64,000 nt of DNA from Streptomyces sp. XD-27 (GTDB taxonomy: Bacteria > Actinomycetota > Actinomycetes > Streptomycetales > Streptomycetaceae). A program made the position numbers and the translations under genes. The notes under the pieces were generated by a model. The model was not told the origin of the DNA. It did not search any database and saw only the letters and a program-made list of their open reading frames with translations. Shown piece after piece: positions 20,304 through 27,425 of this stretch; position 1 is the first letter of the stretch, and every line of letters starts with the position of its first letter. The stretch is taken from positions 4,154,001-4,218,000 of the forward strand of contig NZ_CP130713.1 in NCBI RefSeq assembly GCF_030553055.1, written 5' to 3'.

Positions 20304-21060
20304 GGGTGAGCCTCCTCGCGGACTCGACTCGTCCGGCAGCGATGGTTTCGGAGATCAGCGCGAGCAACGGCCCGGGATCATCATCCGGATACATATGCCC
20401 GCCGGGCAGCTCCACCAGGGAGAAGCCGGCGGTGGTCACGTTCTGCCACTCGGCAACCTCGTCACGGGAGACGAACGTGTCGTCCGCGGCGTACACCCCG
20501 GTCATCGGGACGTCGAGCAGGGCACCGCCGCTCGGCCGGTAGCTCTCGTCCATCGTGTAGTCGGCACGCAGTGTCGGCATGAAGAGGTCGCGTATCTCCG
20601 GTACGTCGTAGCCGGCGTACTGGCGCCCGGTGGTCTCCTCGACGTGCTTGAGGAACGCGTCGTCGGTCAGCTCGGACACGTCACTGACCGGTCCCGCGGA
20701 CGGCGGGCGCGCCGCGCTGATGAACAGGTGCACCACGTCGTTGGCCCCGGTCTCGATGATGCGCCGGGTGAGTTCGTAGGCGAGCGCCGCGCCGAGGAAG
20801 CAGTGCCCGAACAGGGCGACGGGGCCATCGCCCGCCGCCTTGAGCGCGTCCGGGAGCAGCCCGTCCGCCGCGACGTGCACGTCCCGGTACGGCTCATCGT
20901 CCAATCGGCGCTCGCGGCCGGGGAGTTGGAGCGGCGTGGCCACCACCCCTGTCAGGCCGTCCATCCCGTTCCACGGGCGGAAGAAGTTCGCTCCGCCCCC
21001 GGCGAACGGAAGGCACAGCAACGGCACCCCGTCGCGTCCCGAAGTCGTCGTCTTGGTCAC
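20290..21060 (-). CDS. Thioesterase-like acyltransferase with cysteine nucleophile
   Basis: 256 residues from GTG at 21060, seven bases after GGAGG. The fold is that of type II thioesterases: LLCLPFAGGGANFFRPWNG at the N-terminus, LPGRERRLDDEPY, and a C-terminal ELPGGHMYPDDDP with the catalytic His. The nucleophile elbow, normally GHSxGA, reads FGHCFLGAALAYE: Ser is replaced by Cys and one residue seems added. Cys at this site is known in SyrC and CmaE, which shuttle aminoacyl groups between carrier proteins rather than hydrolyse them. Its place in an operon with a free Thr A-T protein makes an aminoacyl shuttle the leading idea. An editing thioesterase is the alternative. Confidence 0.8.
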   Translation of the reverse strand: MTKTTTSGRDGVPLLCLPFAGGGANFFRPWNGMDGLTGVVATPLQLPGRERRLDDEPYRDVHVAADGLLPDALKAAGDGPVALFGHCFLGAALAYELTRRIIETGANDVVHLFISAARPPSAGPVSDVSELTDDAFLKHVEETTGRQYAGYDVPEIRDLFMPTLRADYTMDESYRPSGGALLDVPMTGVYAADDTFVSRDEVAEWQNVTTAGFSLVELPGGHMYPDDDPGPLLALISETIAAGRVESARRLTHGTA

Positions 21061-21394
21061 GGCATTGCCTCCAGGCGGGACCCCCGGACGGCTGGGATGT
21101 GCCGTCCAAGGCAGATGGATGAGCAGGTGGATGGGCAGAGATAGGGGCAGAAGGATGGTGGGGGATGTCGAACCGTGAGCGCATGCTAGCCAGCGCGACG
21201 GCACGCAATGCCTCTTTGGAACCGTCGCCCACGCGGTGCCCGAAGTCGTGTTGCGTCTCGCCGGCGAGACACAACACGACATCGACCACGCCGTGGCCGC
21301 ACCGGCAAAGCTGCGGCCGGTCCGCTGCCCGGTTCCGCGAACTCCGGCACGTGTTAGCGCCGTTGTGCACGTTCGTCGCCTCCGGCGGAATCGC
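21061..21394. promoter_or_regulatory. Intergenic promoter region of the TE-SDR-A-T operon
   Basis: 334 bases without a gene between the dehydrogenase stop and the thioesterase start, both leftward. It contains the 36-base inverted repeat described separately. The region near 21100-21170 is purine-rich (gatgagcaggtggatgggca). No further element was recognised. Confidence 0.5.
21245..21280. promoter_or_regulatory. 36-base inverted repeat containing an LmbU-type operator
   Basis: The 36 bases form a palindrome with a single mismatched pair. The centre, GTCTCGCCGGCGAGAC (21255-21270), contains CTCGCCGGCGAG, which I remember as the binding site reported for LmbU of the lincomycin cluster. It lies 185 bases upstream of the thioesterase start and 115 bases past the dehydrogenase stop, so it could be an operator or a terminator stem. 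An LmbU homologue is encoded at 24643. Confidence 0.65.
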
Positions 21395-22276
21395 TCAGGA
21401 ATGGGAGTAGAAGCCGCGGCCGGACTTCCTTCCGAGCAGCCCGGCCTCCACCATGCGCAGCAGCAGGGTGGGCGGGGCGAACTGCGGTTCGCGGAACTCC
21501 CGGTGCAGGGACTCGGCTATCGCCGCGACGACGTCCAGGCCGATCATGTCGCTCAGCCGCAGCGGACCCAAGGGGTGCGAGCAGCCGAGCGTCATGCCCT
21601 GGTCGATCACCTCGGCCGTGGCAACGCCGGACTCGACCATCCTAATCGAGCTCAACAGGTAGGGAATGAGCAGCGCGTTGACCACGAAGCCGGACCGGTC
21701 CGGTGTGCGGATCGGCGTCTTGCCGAGGGTGACCTCGACGAACTCGGCCATACGCCGCAGGGTGTCCTCATCGGTGAGCAGCGAACCGATCAGCTCGACA
21801 AGCGGCAGCACGGGCACGGGGTTGAAGAAGTGCGCGCCGACGACCCGCTCCGGTCTGCCGGTGACCGTGGCCAGGCGCGTGATCGGGATGGACGAGGTGT
21901 TCGACGCCAGGATGGCCCGCGGGGACTCGACGACCTTGTCCAGCGTCACGAACAGCTCGGCCTTCGCGTCCTCGTCCTCCCGGATCGCCTCCACCACGAG
22001 GTCACGGTCGGACAGGTCGTTGAGGTCGGCGGTGAACACGATGCGCGCAAGGGCGGCATCCCGGTCGGCCTCGGACACCTTGCCGCGGGCCACGGCCCGG
22101 TCCAGTGAGCCGACCACCCGCGCGCGCCCGGCGGGCACGGCCGCGGGCCCGGAGACCACGACCACGACGTCAAGGCCGGCCCGGCCGCAGATCTCGGCGA
22201 TGCCGGACCCCATCGTGCCGCAGCCGACGACGCCCACCCGCTGGATGGCCCCCGGCACTTCGGTGGTCCCGGTCAT
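21395..22276 (-). CDS. 3-hydroxyacyl-CoA (3-hydroxybutyryl-CoA) dehydrogenase
   Basis: 293 residues from ATG at 22276; the ATG overlaps the stop of the upstream small gene (ATGA). The NAD-binding start VGVVGCGTMGSGIAEICGRA, the EAIREDEDAKAELF helix, SNTSSIPIT, GAHFFNPVPVLPLVELI with the catalytic His, and a C-terminal domain (GFVVNALLIPYL, GCSHPLGPLRLSDMIGLD) show a complete enzyme. It interconverts acetoacetyl-CoA and 3-hydroxybutyryl-CoA. Beside crotonyl-CoA carboxylase/reductase it supplies crotonyl-CoA precursors for ethylmalonyl-CoA or a related extender. Confidence 0.93.
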   Translation of the reverse strand: MTGTTEVPGAIQRVGVVGCGTMGSGIAEICGRAGLDVVVVVSGPAAVPAGRARVVGSLDRAVARGKVSEADRDAALARIVFTADLNDLSDRDLVVEAIREDEDAKAELFVTLDKVVESPRAILASNTSSIPITRLATVTGRPERVVGAHFFNPVPVLPLVELIGSLLTDEDTLRRMAEFVEVTLGKTPIRTPDRSGFVVNALLIPYLLSSIRMVESGVATAEVIDQGMTLGCSHPLGPLRLSDMIGLDVVAAIAESLHREFREPQFAPPTLLLRMVEAGLLGRKSGRGFYSHS

Positions 22277-22521
22277 GCCGGCACCCCCCGCCGCGGCGTG
22301 CGGACGCCGATGGACCCGCCGCCGAAACCGGCCGACAGCACCAGGCCGCCGTCCAACGGCGCGGCACCCCGGCCGGCCCGGTCGAGCGCGAACGGCACCG
22401 ATGCGCTGCCCATGTCGCCGTACTCCACCCGTAGCTCCTCCCGTACGAAACCGCCGCACTCCACGCTGATCGGGGCCTCCTGGGCGACCCGCGTCGCCAG
22501 GTCGGAGGTCTCCTTGGTCAT
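22273..22521 (-). CDS. KASIII C-terminal fragment (stand-alone or remnant)
   Basis: 82 residues from ATG at 22521 with GGAGG upstream, and a stop that overlaps the next start, so it is set up to be translated. Its residues 30-76 (RVEYGDMGSASVPFALDRAG, then LDGGLVLSAGFGGGSIG) match the very end of ketoacyl synthase III proteins (YGNTGSASxPLAL... GDxVLLxGFGGGxxxG), with the catalytic-loop Asn changed to Asp. The rest of KASIII, including the active-site Cys, is absent. KASIII-dehydrogenase-CCR is a common extender-unit operon, so this is probably what is left of the KASIII gene after an internal deletion that kept the coupled ends. Confidence 0.65.
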   Translation of the reverse strand: MTKETSDLATRVAQEAPISVECGGFVREELRVEYGDMGSASVPFALDRAGRGAAPLDGGLVLSAGFGGGSIGVRTPRRGVPA

Positions 22522-22538
22522 CGTCGGATACCTCCTGG

Positions 22539-23894
22539 TCAGCCGATGGACCCGGTGACGACCGGGGCCGGGTTCCGCAGCGCGTTGAGCCGGTCCGCGC
22601 CGATCCGGTCGCGCAACGCGGGGTCGGTGACCCCGAGCCCGGCGCGCGGGGCCAGGCACAGCACACCGACCTTGCCGGTGTGCTGGTTCCGCTGCACGAG
22701 CCGGGTGGCCTCGCCGATCTCCTCGAGCGGGTACGTCGTCGAGAGCGCGGGCATGAGCATGCCCAACTGCACCAGCCGGTTGCACTCCGCCAGCTCCTGC
22801 CAGTTGGCCGCATGGCTGCCGATGACCCGCTTGAGGTTCATCCACAGGTAGCGGTTGTCGAACTGGTGCTGGTAGCCGGTGCTCGACCCGCAGGTGACGA
22901 CCGTGCCGCCCTTGCGCACCACGAACACCGAGATGCCGAAGGTGGCGGCGCCGACGTAGTCGAACACCACGTGCGGGTCCTCGCCCACCTCGGCCCGGAT
23001 CCGCTTGCCGAGCTGCTTGCCGAGGCTGATGGCCTCGTCCGGGCCCGGGATGTGGTGGCCGAGACCGATGTCGTTGCGGTTGATGACCACGTCGCAGCCG
23101 AGGCGGCGCAGCGCGCGTGCCTTCTCCTCCGAGCTGACCACGCCGATCGGGATGCCACCGCCCGCCTTCACCAGTTGCACCGCGTAGGCGCCGAGGCCCC
23201 CGGCCGCCCCCCAGATCAGCACGATGTCACCCTGCTTGATGCGCGCGCCGCGGTCGCTGACCAGCATCCGGTAGGCGGTGGCGCCGCACAGCGGCACGGA
23301 CGCGGCCTCCTCCCAGGTCAGGTGCGTGGGCTTGGGCACGAGCTGGTTGACCCGCACCACCGCGTAGTGGGCCAGGCCGCCGAAGTTGGTCTCGAAGCCC
23401 CACACGCGCTGCTCCCTGCCGAGCATCCCGTCGGAGTGCGTCGCGGGCTCCTGGTCGTCCACGTAGGAGGGTGAGACGACCACGTGGTCGCCGACGCGCC
23501 AGTGCCGCACGCCCGCGCCGACGCGTACGATCACACCGGCGCCGTCCGAGCCGAGGACGTGCTGCGGCTGGTCGTGCCGGGCGGCGTAGCCGCCCTGGCG
23601 GCTGAACCGACGCAGGAAGTCGAAGGTGGGCAGCGGCGCGAACGTCGCCGACCAGACGGTGTTGTAGTTGACGGAGCTGGCCATGACCGCGACCAGCGCC
23701 TCGTCCGGCGCCAGTTCCGGCATCGGCACCCGGCCGACCCGGAGCGAGCGGCGCACGTCCTTGTCCGGGGCGTCGCCGAACATACGGGTGTCATCCGCGT
23801 GCAGGTATGCGGCCAGGTATTCGCCCGGCACGGCCTCCCGGCTCAGTTCCTCTGGCGAAGCACCCGCGAGCACGGCTTCGGCCAATGCGTCCAT
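22539..23894 (-). CDS. ccr: Crotonyl-CoA carboxylase/reductase
   Basis: 451 residues from ATG at 23894 (MDALAEAVLAG), eight bases after AAAGGAA; the open frame begins earlier but without family similarity. It is a medium-chain reductase of the CCR group: VMASSVNYNTVWSATFAPLP, VLGSDGAGVIVRVGAGVRHW, VWGFETNFGGLAHYAVVRVN, the NADPH site IWGAAGGLGAYAVQL, and TCGSSTGYQHQFDNRYLWMN followed by KRVIGSH. CCRs reductively carboxylate 2-enoyl-CoA to alkylmalonyl-CoA, usually crotonyl to ethylmalonyl. It is the first gene of the leftward operon and sits in a PKS cluster, so it should provide an ethylmalonyl-type extender. A longer-chain preference cannot be read here. Confidence 0.95.
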   Translation of the reverse strand: MDALAEAVLAGASPEELSREAVPGEYLAAYLHADDTRMFGDAPDKDVRRSLRVGRVPMPELAPDEALVAVMASSVNYNTVWSATFAPLPTFDFLRRFSRQGGYAARHDQPQHVLGSDGAGVIVRVGAGVRHWRVGDHVVVSPSYVDDQEPATHSDGMLGREQRVWGFETNFGGLAHYAVVRVNQLVPKPTHLTWEEAASVPLCGATAYRMLVSDRGARIKQGDIVLIWGAAGGLGAYAVQLVKAGGGIPIGVVSSEEKARALRRLGCDVVINRNDIGLGHHIPGPDEAISLGKQLGKRIRAEVGEDPHVVFDYVGAATFGISVFVVRKGGTVVTCGSSTGYQHQFDNRYLWMNLKRVIGSHAANWQELAECNRLVQLGMLMPALSTTYPLEEIGEATRLVQRNQHTGKVGVLCLAPRAGLGVTDPALRDRIGADRLNALRNPAPVVTGSIG

Positions 23895-24088
23895 CAGGAA
23901 TTCCTTTGCCCTTGTTGCGGCGCGAGCGCGGTAGCCGCTGCGCGACGGAGTTCGGCTGGGATGGGGCTCTTCCAACGTCTCTCCACCCGGGAGGCCAAGC
24001 CGTGGCGAGGCACTCGCGCAGGCCCGTAATCAGGTGCGTGCTCTCTGACCGCCTTGGCGGATGACCGCCTCGGCGGGGAGAATTTCCC

Positions 24089-24126
24089 TAAACCTGAAGG
24101 GGAGATTGGTTAAACCCGAAGGGGAG
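24089..24126 (+). promoter_or_regulatory. 22-bp-phased direct repeats, probable SARP site
   Basis: TAAACCTGAAGGGGAG at 24089-24104 and TAAACCCGAAGGGGAG at 24111-24126 differ at one base and are exactly 22 bp (two helical turns) apart. SARP activators bind direct repeats phased at 11 or 22 bp next to the -10 element. A SARP gene is in this cluster. The site is 195 bases from the ccr start and 259 bases from mbtH. Confidence 0.65.
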
Positions 24127-24289
24127 TAGGCCCGTCCACCGGGCCGCTGCCGGCCATCGTGGCACAGAACCCCAGTGGGATACAGGCCCGGCGGACTAAC
24201 GGGAGTTCAGCAGTTCGACTTTCCTTGCGGCGCTGGCGGTCACGCTTCTACTGTGGCGTCAGCTTTCAGGGTGGCTGCGGATGGCCGGT

Positions 24290-24305
24290 GTCCTGTCGAC
24301 AGGAC
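24290..24305. promoter_or_regulatory. 16-bp palindrome, GTCYYGYCGRCRRGAC family
   Basis: GTCCTGTCGACAGGAC, a perfect palindrome 79 bases upstream of the mbtH start. It is one of four related sites in promoter gaps of this cluster. Confidence 0.65.
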
Positions 24306-24384
24306 GGCGCCCTCCCGCGAACCGGTGTCCGGCCCTGGAGACTTCCCGCCCAGAGGCCCCCTTGACGGATTGAGGATGGTGGCT

Positions 24385-24600
24385 GTGAGCACGAACCCTT
24401 TCGACGACGAGAACGGCAGCTTCTACGTCGTGGTCAATGACGAGGAGCAGCACTCCCTGTGGCCGGTGTTCGCCGAGGTACCCGCGGGCTGGCGGGTGGT
24501 CTTCGGCGAGGCGGCCAGGGCCGAGTGCCTGGAGTACGTCGAGCGGAACTGGACCGACCTGCGCCCGAGGAGCCTGCGCGAGGCCATGGCGGCGGGCTGA
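24385..24600 (+). CDS. MbtH-like protein
   Basis: 71 residues from GTG at 24385 ([20 protein letters not shown]). GAGG lies nine bases upstream, whereas an in-frame ATG at 24376 touches that GAGG and is rejected. The signature is complete: [20 protein letters not shown] with the conserved Trp residues, then [20 protein letters not shown]. MbtH proteins bind adenylation domains and are often needed for their folding or activity. As the only MbtH in view, it likely serves the A domains of this cluster. Confidence 0.95.
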   Translation: MSTNPFDDENGSFYVVVNDEEQHSLWPVFAEVPAGWRVVFGEAARAECLEYVERNWTDLRPRSLREAMAAG

Positions 24601-24642
24601 ACGCCGGTCGAGCGATCCGTTCAAGCGCAGGCGAACACTCTG

Positions 24643-25407
24643 GTGGGAGATGAAAGGTGTGGTGACCGTCCAGTGAAGACCGTGAGCCGTTACAAGGCGG
24701 GGCCAGTTGGTGGTGAGCTGGCGCAGCGCGATGTGGTGCTGTCCTTCTTGGGGGAACAAGCACAGGTACAGAAGACGGGGATGACCTTCTCGCGGAGCCT
24801 GTCGGAGCGGTCCTGGGAACGGATCGGGTCCAGCCTGCGCGAGCTGACGAATTCCTCGGCGTGGTGGCTCGGCGACTGGCTGATCTTCGGCGAGGCCACC
24901 TACGGGTGGCGGCGCTACCGGGAGGCGATCGAGAGGACCGGGCTCGACTACCAGACCCTGCGCAATTACGCGTGGGTGGCCCGGCGGTTCGAGCACCACC
25001 GCAGGCGGGACGGCCTCAGCTTCGCCCACCACGCCGAAGTGACCCGCTTGTCGCCACCGGAGCAGGACTACTGGCTGCGCAAAGCCGAGCAGCAGAAGTG
25101 GTCGCGCAACGAACTCCGCAAGGCGGTCCGCGCCAGCCTGGCCGAGCAGTCCGACACTACCGACCCCCCTGCGAGCAGCGGCGACGAGCAGCAAGAGGCG
25201 CCCAAGGCGGCCGAGCCCACGGGCCCTGACATGCCTCGGCAGCCGGTCGCCACGCTCACCATCGAACTGCCCGCCGGCCAACTGGACTCCTACGCGAGAG
25301 TGGCCGCCGCGCACGGTCTGCCCATCGACAAGTGGGTGACCCAGGTGCTCGACGCCGCCGACCGGCGCGCCCAGGTGCTCGACGCCGCCGACCGGCGCGC
25401 CGCCTAG
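24643..25407 (+). CDS. LmbU-family transcriptional regulator
   Basis: 254 residues from GTG at 24643; GTGs at 24673 and 24682 are also in frame and the ribosome site is weak for all. The core QVQKTGMTFSRSLSERSWER, IGSSLRELTNSSAWWLGDWL, YREAIERTGLDYQTLRNYAW, LSFAHHAEVTRLSPPEQDYW, WSRNELRKAV is the LmbU signature, seen in regulators of lincomycin, hormaomycin and novobiocin-type clusters. LmbU binds CTCGCCGGCGAG-type palindromes, and four related palindromes lie in this cluster. After residue 165 there is an acidic linker and a C-terminal helix region that ends in a duplicated ten-residue unit (QVLDAADRRA twice). Confidence 0.88.
   Translation: MGDERCGDRPVKTVSRYKAGPVGGELAQRDVVLSFLGEQAQVQKTGMTFSRSLSERSWERIGSSLRELTNSSAWWLGDWLIFGEATYGWRRYREAIERTGLDYQTLRNYAWVARRFEHHRRRDGLSFAHHAEVTRLSPPEQDYWLRKAEQQKWSRNELRKAVRASLAEQSDTTDPPASSGDEQQEAPKAAEPTGPDMPRQPVATLTIELPAGQLDSYARVAAAHGLPIDKWVTQVLDAADRRAQVLDAADRRAA
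25342..25401 (+). repeat. Perfect 30-bp tandem duplication at the end of the LmbU-type gene
   Basis: Bases 25342-25371 are repeated exactly at 25372-25401, in frame, adding ten residues just before the stop. The perfect identity suggests a recent event or an unstable locus. Confidence 0.9.
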
Positions 25408-25486
25408 GGCCTGCCCGATGGGTCGGCGCGGCGTCGCGGCGCGCCGACAGCCCGCCCGACAGGACACCCCCCATCGGAGTCAACTG

Positions 25487-27070
25487 ATGATCCTTCAGGG
25501 AAAGCGCGTTTCGCTGCCCCCGACACCCGTCGTCCACCAGCGGTTCGAGGCGCACGCGGCAGCCACCCCCGATGCTGTCGCCGTCGTCTGCGCCGGACAG
25601 CGGGTGACGTACGCGGAACTGAACGCACGGGCTAACCGGTTCGCGCACCTCCTCACCGCGCGTGGGCACGGCCGGGGTGCGCGGGTCGGCGTCTGCCTCG
25701 ACTACTCCGTCGACCTGCTCGTCGCCATCCTCGGCACCCTGAAGGCAGGCGCGGCCTACGTACCGTTCGACCCGGCCTATCCGGCGGCACGCCTGCGGCT
25801 GCTCCTCGAGCAGGTCCCCGATCTCGCCCTGATCGTGGCCTCCCCGGCGACGGCAGGACCGATCGAGTCGGCGGCCGTCGAGATCGTCGACCTCGAGCGC
25901 CTCGCCGACCACCTGGCGGACCTCCCGGCGACCAACCCCGACACCACGGTCACCGGGGACGACATGTGCTACGCGGTCTTCACCTCCGGGTCGACCGGTA
26001 CGCCGAAGGTCACCGCGGTGCGGCACGAGGGCTGGTTCAACCTGCTGAACTGGCTGATGCTCGAGTACGGTCTGCACGCCGGGTCGAGCCATCTGGTCGT
26101 CAGCGCCTTCGGGTTCGACCTCTCCCAGCGCGCCCTGATGATGCCGCTGTTCTGCGGCGCCACCCAACACCTCATGGCCAGCCGGAACTTCGACGCCGCG
26201 ATGGCCTACCGCATGGTGACCAAGGACGGCATCCGCGTGCTGCACTGCGCCTCCAGCACGCTGTACCTGCTGGTGGACTGGGAGAGGGCGCTCGGCGGCA
26301 CGGCGCTCACCAAGCTGGACTACGTGCTCTTCGGCGGCGAGCCGCTGCGCGTCGAACGGATCGCGGACTGGGCCCGGCGCGAAGGCAACACGTGCACCCT
26401 GCTGCACCAGTACGGGGTCGCCGAGTGCACGGACGTCGCGACGTCGTACGATCTCGCCGGCTACCGGCCCGGCGAACACGACATCGCACCCGTCGGCACC
26501 CCGGCCTACAACACCGACATCCTCATCCTCGACGAGCGGATGCGCGGCGTCGGGGCGGGGGAGTACGGCGAGATCTGCATCTCCGGGCCCAGCGTCGGCG
26601 CGGGCTACCTGGGCGGCACCGGCCCCGAATCCGAGCGGTTCACCACGGTCGAGATCGACGGCGCGCCACGCAGGATCTACCGCACCGGCGACCGCGGCCG
26701 CGTGAACGAGGCCGGGGAGCTCGTCGTCGCGGGCCGGATGGACGCGCAGGTGAAGGTGCGGGGCATGCGCATCGACCCCACCGACATCGAGCGCGCGCTC
26801 GGCAGACTGGCCGGGGTGCGGGAGGCCGCCGTCGTGGTCGGTTACCCGGACTCCGGCGAGGCCGAGCTGGTCGCGTTCGTCGTCCCGGCGGGAGACGGAG
26901 TCACCGGAAACGACCTGCGCGCCCGCCTCCTGGAGACGCTGCCGCGCAATATGGTCCCGGCCAGGTTCGTCCGTATTCCGCGGCTTCCGCTGAGCCCGCA
27001 CGGGAAAGTCGACCGCGCGGCGCTGGTCGATGAATGCAAGAACGAGTACGCCGACGGCATGGCCGAATGA
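25487..27070 (+). CDS. Stand-alone NRPS adenylation domain
   Basis: 527 residues from ATG at 25487, seven bases after GGAG. It is a complete A domain without T or C: YAVFTSGSTGTPK (A3), LHQYGVAEC (A5), YRTGDRGRVNEAGE (A7), VKVRGMRI (A8), SPHGKVDRAA with the A10 lysine. The pocket is unusual: the A4 region reads FGFDLSQRALMMPLF, giving D-L-R at 235/236/239, then about C-L-G-Q-D-V-K, which I cannot match to a known code. FDLSQ is reminiscent of aminoacyl ligases that load free carrier proteins for oxidation. The following gene is a free carrier protein, so an amino acid is probably loaded there and modified. In azinothricin-type pathways the residue made this way is 3-hydroxyleucine, but this is not proven here. 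Confidence 0.88.
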   Translation: MILQGKRVSLPPTPVVHQRFEAHAAATPDAVAVVCAGQRVTYAELNARANRFAHLLTARGHGRGARVGVCLDYSVDLLVAILGTLKAGAAYVPFDPAYPAARLRLLLEQVPDLALIVASPATAGPIESAAVEIVDLERLADHLADLPATNPDTTVTGDDMCYAVFTSGSTGTPKVTAVRHEGWFNLLNWLMLEYGLHAGSSHLVVSAFGFDLSQRALMMPLFCGATQHLMASRNFDAAMAYRMVTKDGIRVLHCASSTLYLLVDWERALGGTALTKLDYVLFGGEPLRVERIADWARREGNTCTLLHQYGVAECTDVATSYDLAGYRPGEHDIAPVGTPAYNTDILILDERMRGVGAGEYGEICISGPSVGAGYLGGTGPESERFTTVEIDGAPRRIYRTGDRGRVNEAGELVVAGRMDAQVKVRGMRIDPTDIERALGRLAGVREAAVVVGYPDSGEAELVAFVVPAGDGVTGNDLRARLLETLPRNMVPARFVRIPRLPLSPHGKVDRAALVDECKNEYADGMAE

Positions 27071-27093
27071 CCTCACCGATAACCGAGGGGACT

Positions 27094-27327
27094 ATGATGA
27101 TCGCCGACAGGGTGCACAGCATCTGGTGCCGGGAACTTCAGCATGACAACATAGCGGTCGACGACAATTTCTTCGCCCTGGGCGGCCAGTCCGTGATCAT
27201 GGCGAAAATCCAGATGGCTTTCATCGAGGAGTTGGGCGTCGAGGTTCCGGTGGACCAGATGTTCCTCAACCCGACGGTGGCGTCGATCTCCGCGTACATC
27301 GAATCCATGGGTGCGGCCACCCCATAA
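27094..27327 (+). CDS. Stand-alone peptidyl carrier protein
   Basis: 77 residues from ATG at 27094 (MMIADRVHSIWCREL); the ATG at 27097 fits the GAGGGG site even better, and an ATGA overlap at 27067 with the A-domain stop is possible but lacks a ribosome site. The attachment motif is DNFFALGGQSVIMAKIQ with the phosphopantetheine Ser. It directly follows the free A domain and precedes an FAD monooxygenase, so it likely carries that A domain's amino acid for tailoring. Confidence 0.92.
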   Translation: MMIADRVHSIWCRELQHDNIAVDDNFFALGGQSVIMAKIQMAFIEELGVEVPVDQMFLNPTVASISAYIESMGAATP

Positions 27328-27425
27328 CGTAAAGCGCGGTTAATGCCGTGCCGTGAGTTTCTTATCCTTGGCATTTCCGGCGGTGGCCGCGCTGGGCCAG
27401 AAATCCACCTGATCAGAGAGGCGCC

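Larger units (their letters stand above)
23895..24384. promoter_or_regulatory. Divergent control region between ccr and mbtH
   Basis: 490 bases between divergent operons with no credible gene. It holds two 16-bp direct repeats with 22-bp period (24089-24126) and a 16-bp palindrome (24290-24305), each listed separately. A further pair TGACCGCC with inverted GGCGG near 24045-24080 could fold. This is the main control point for both arms of the cluster. Confidence 0.7.
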
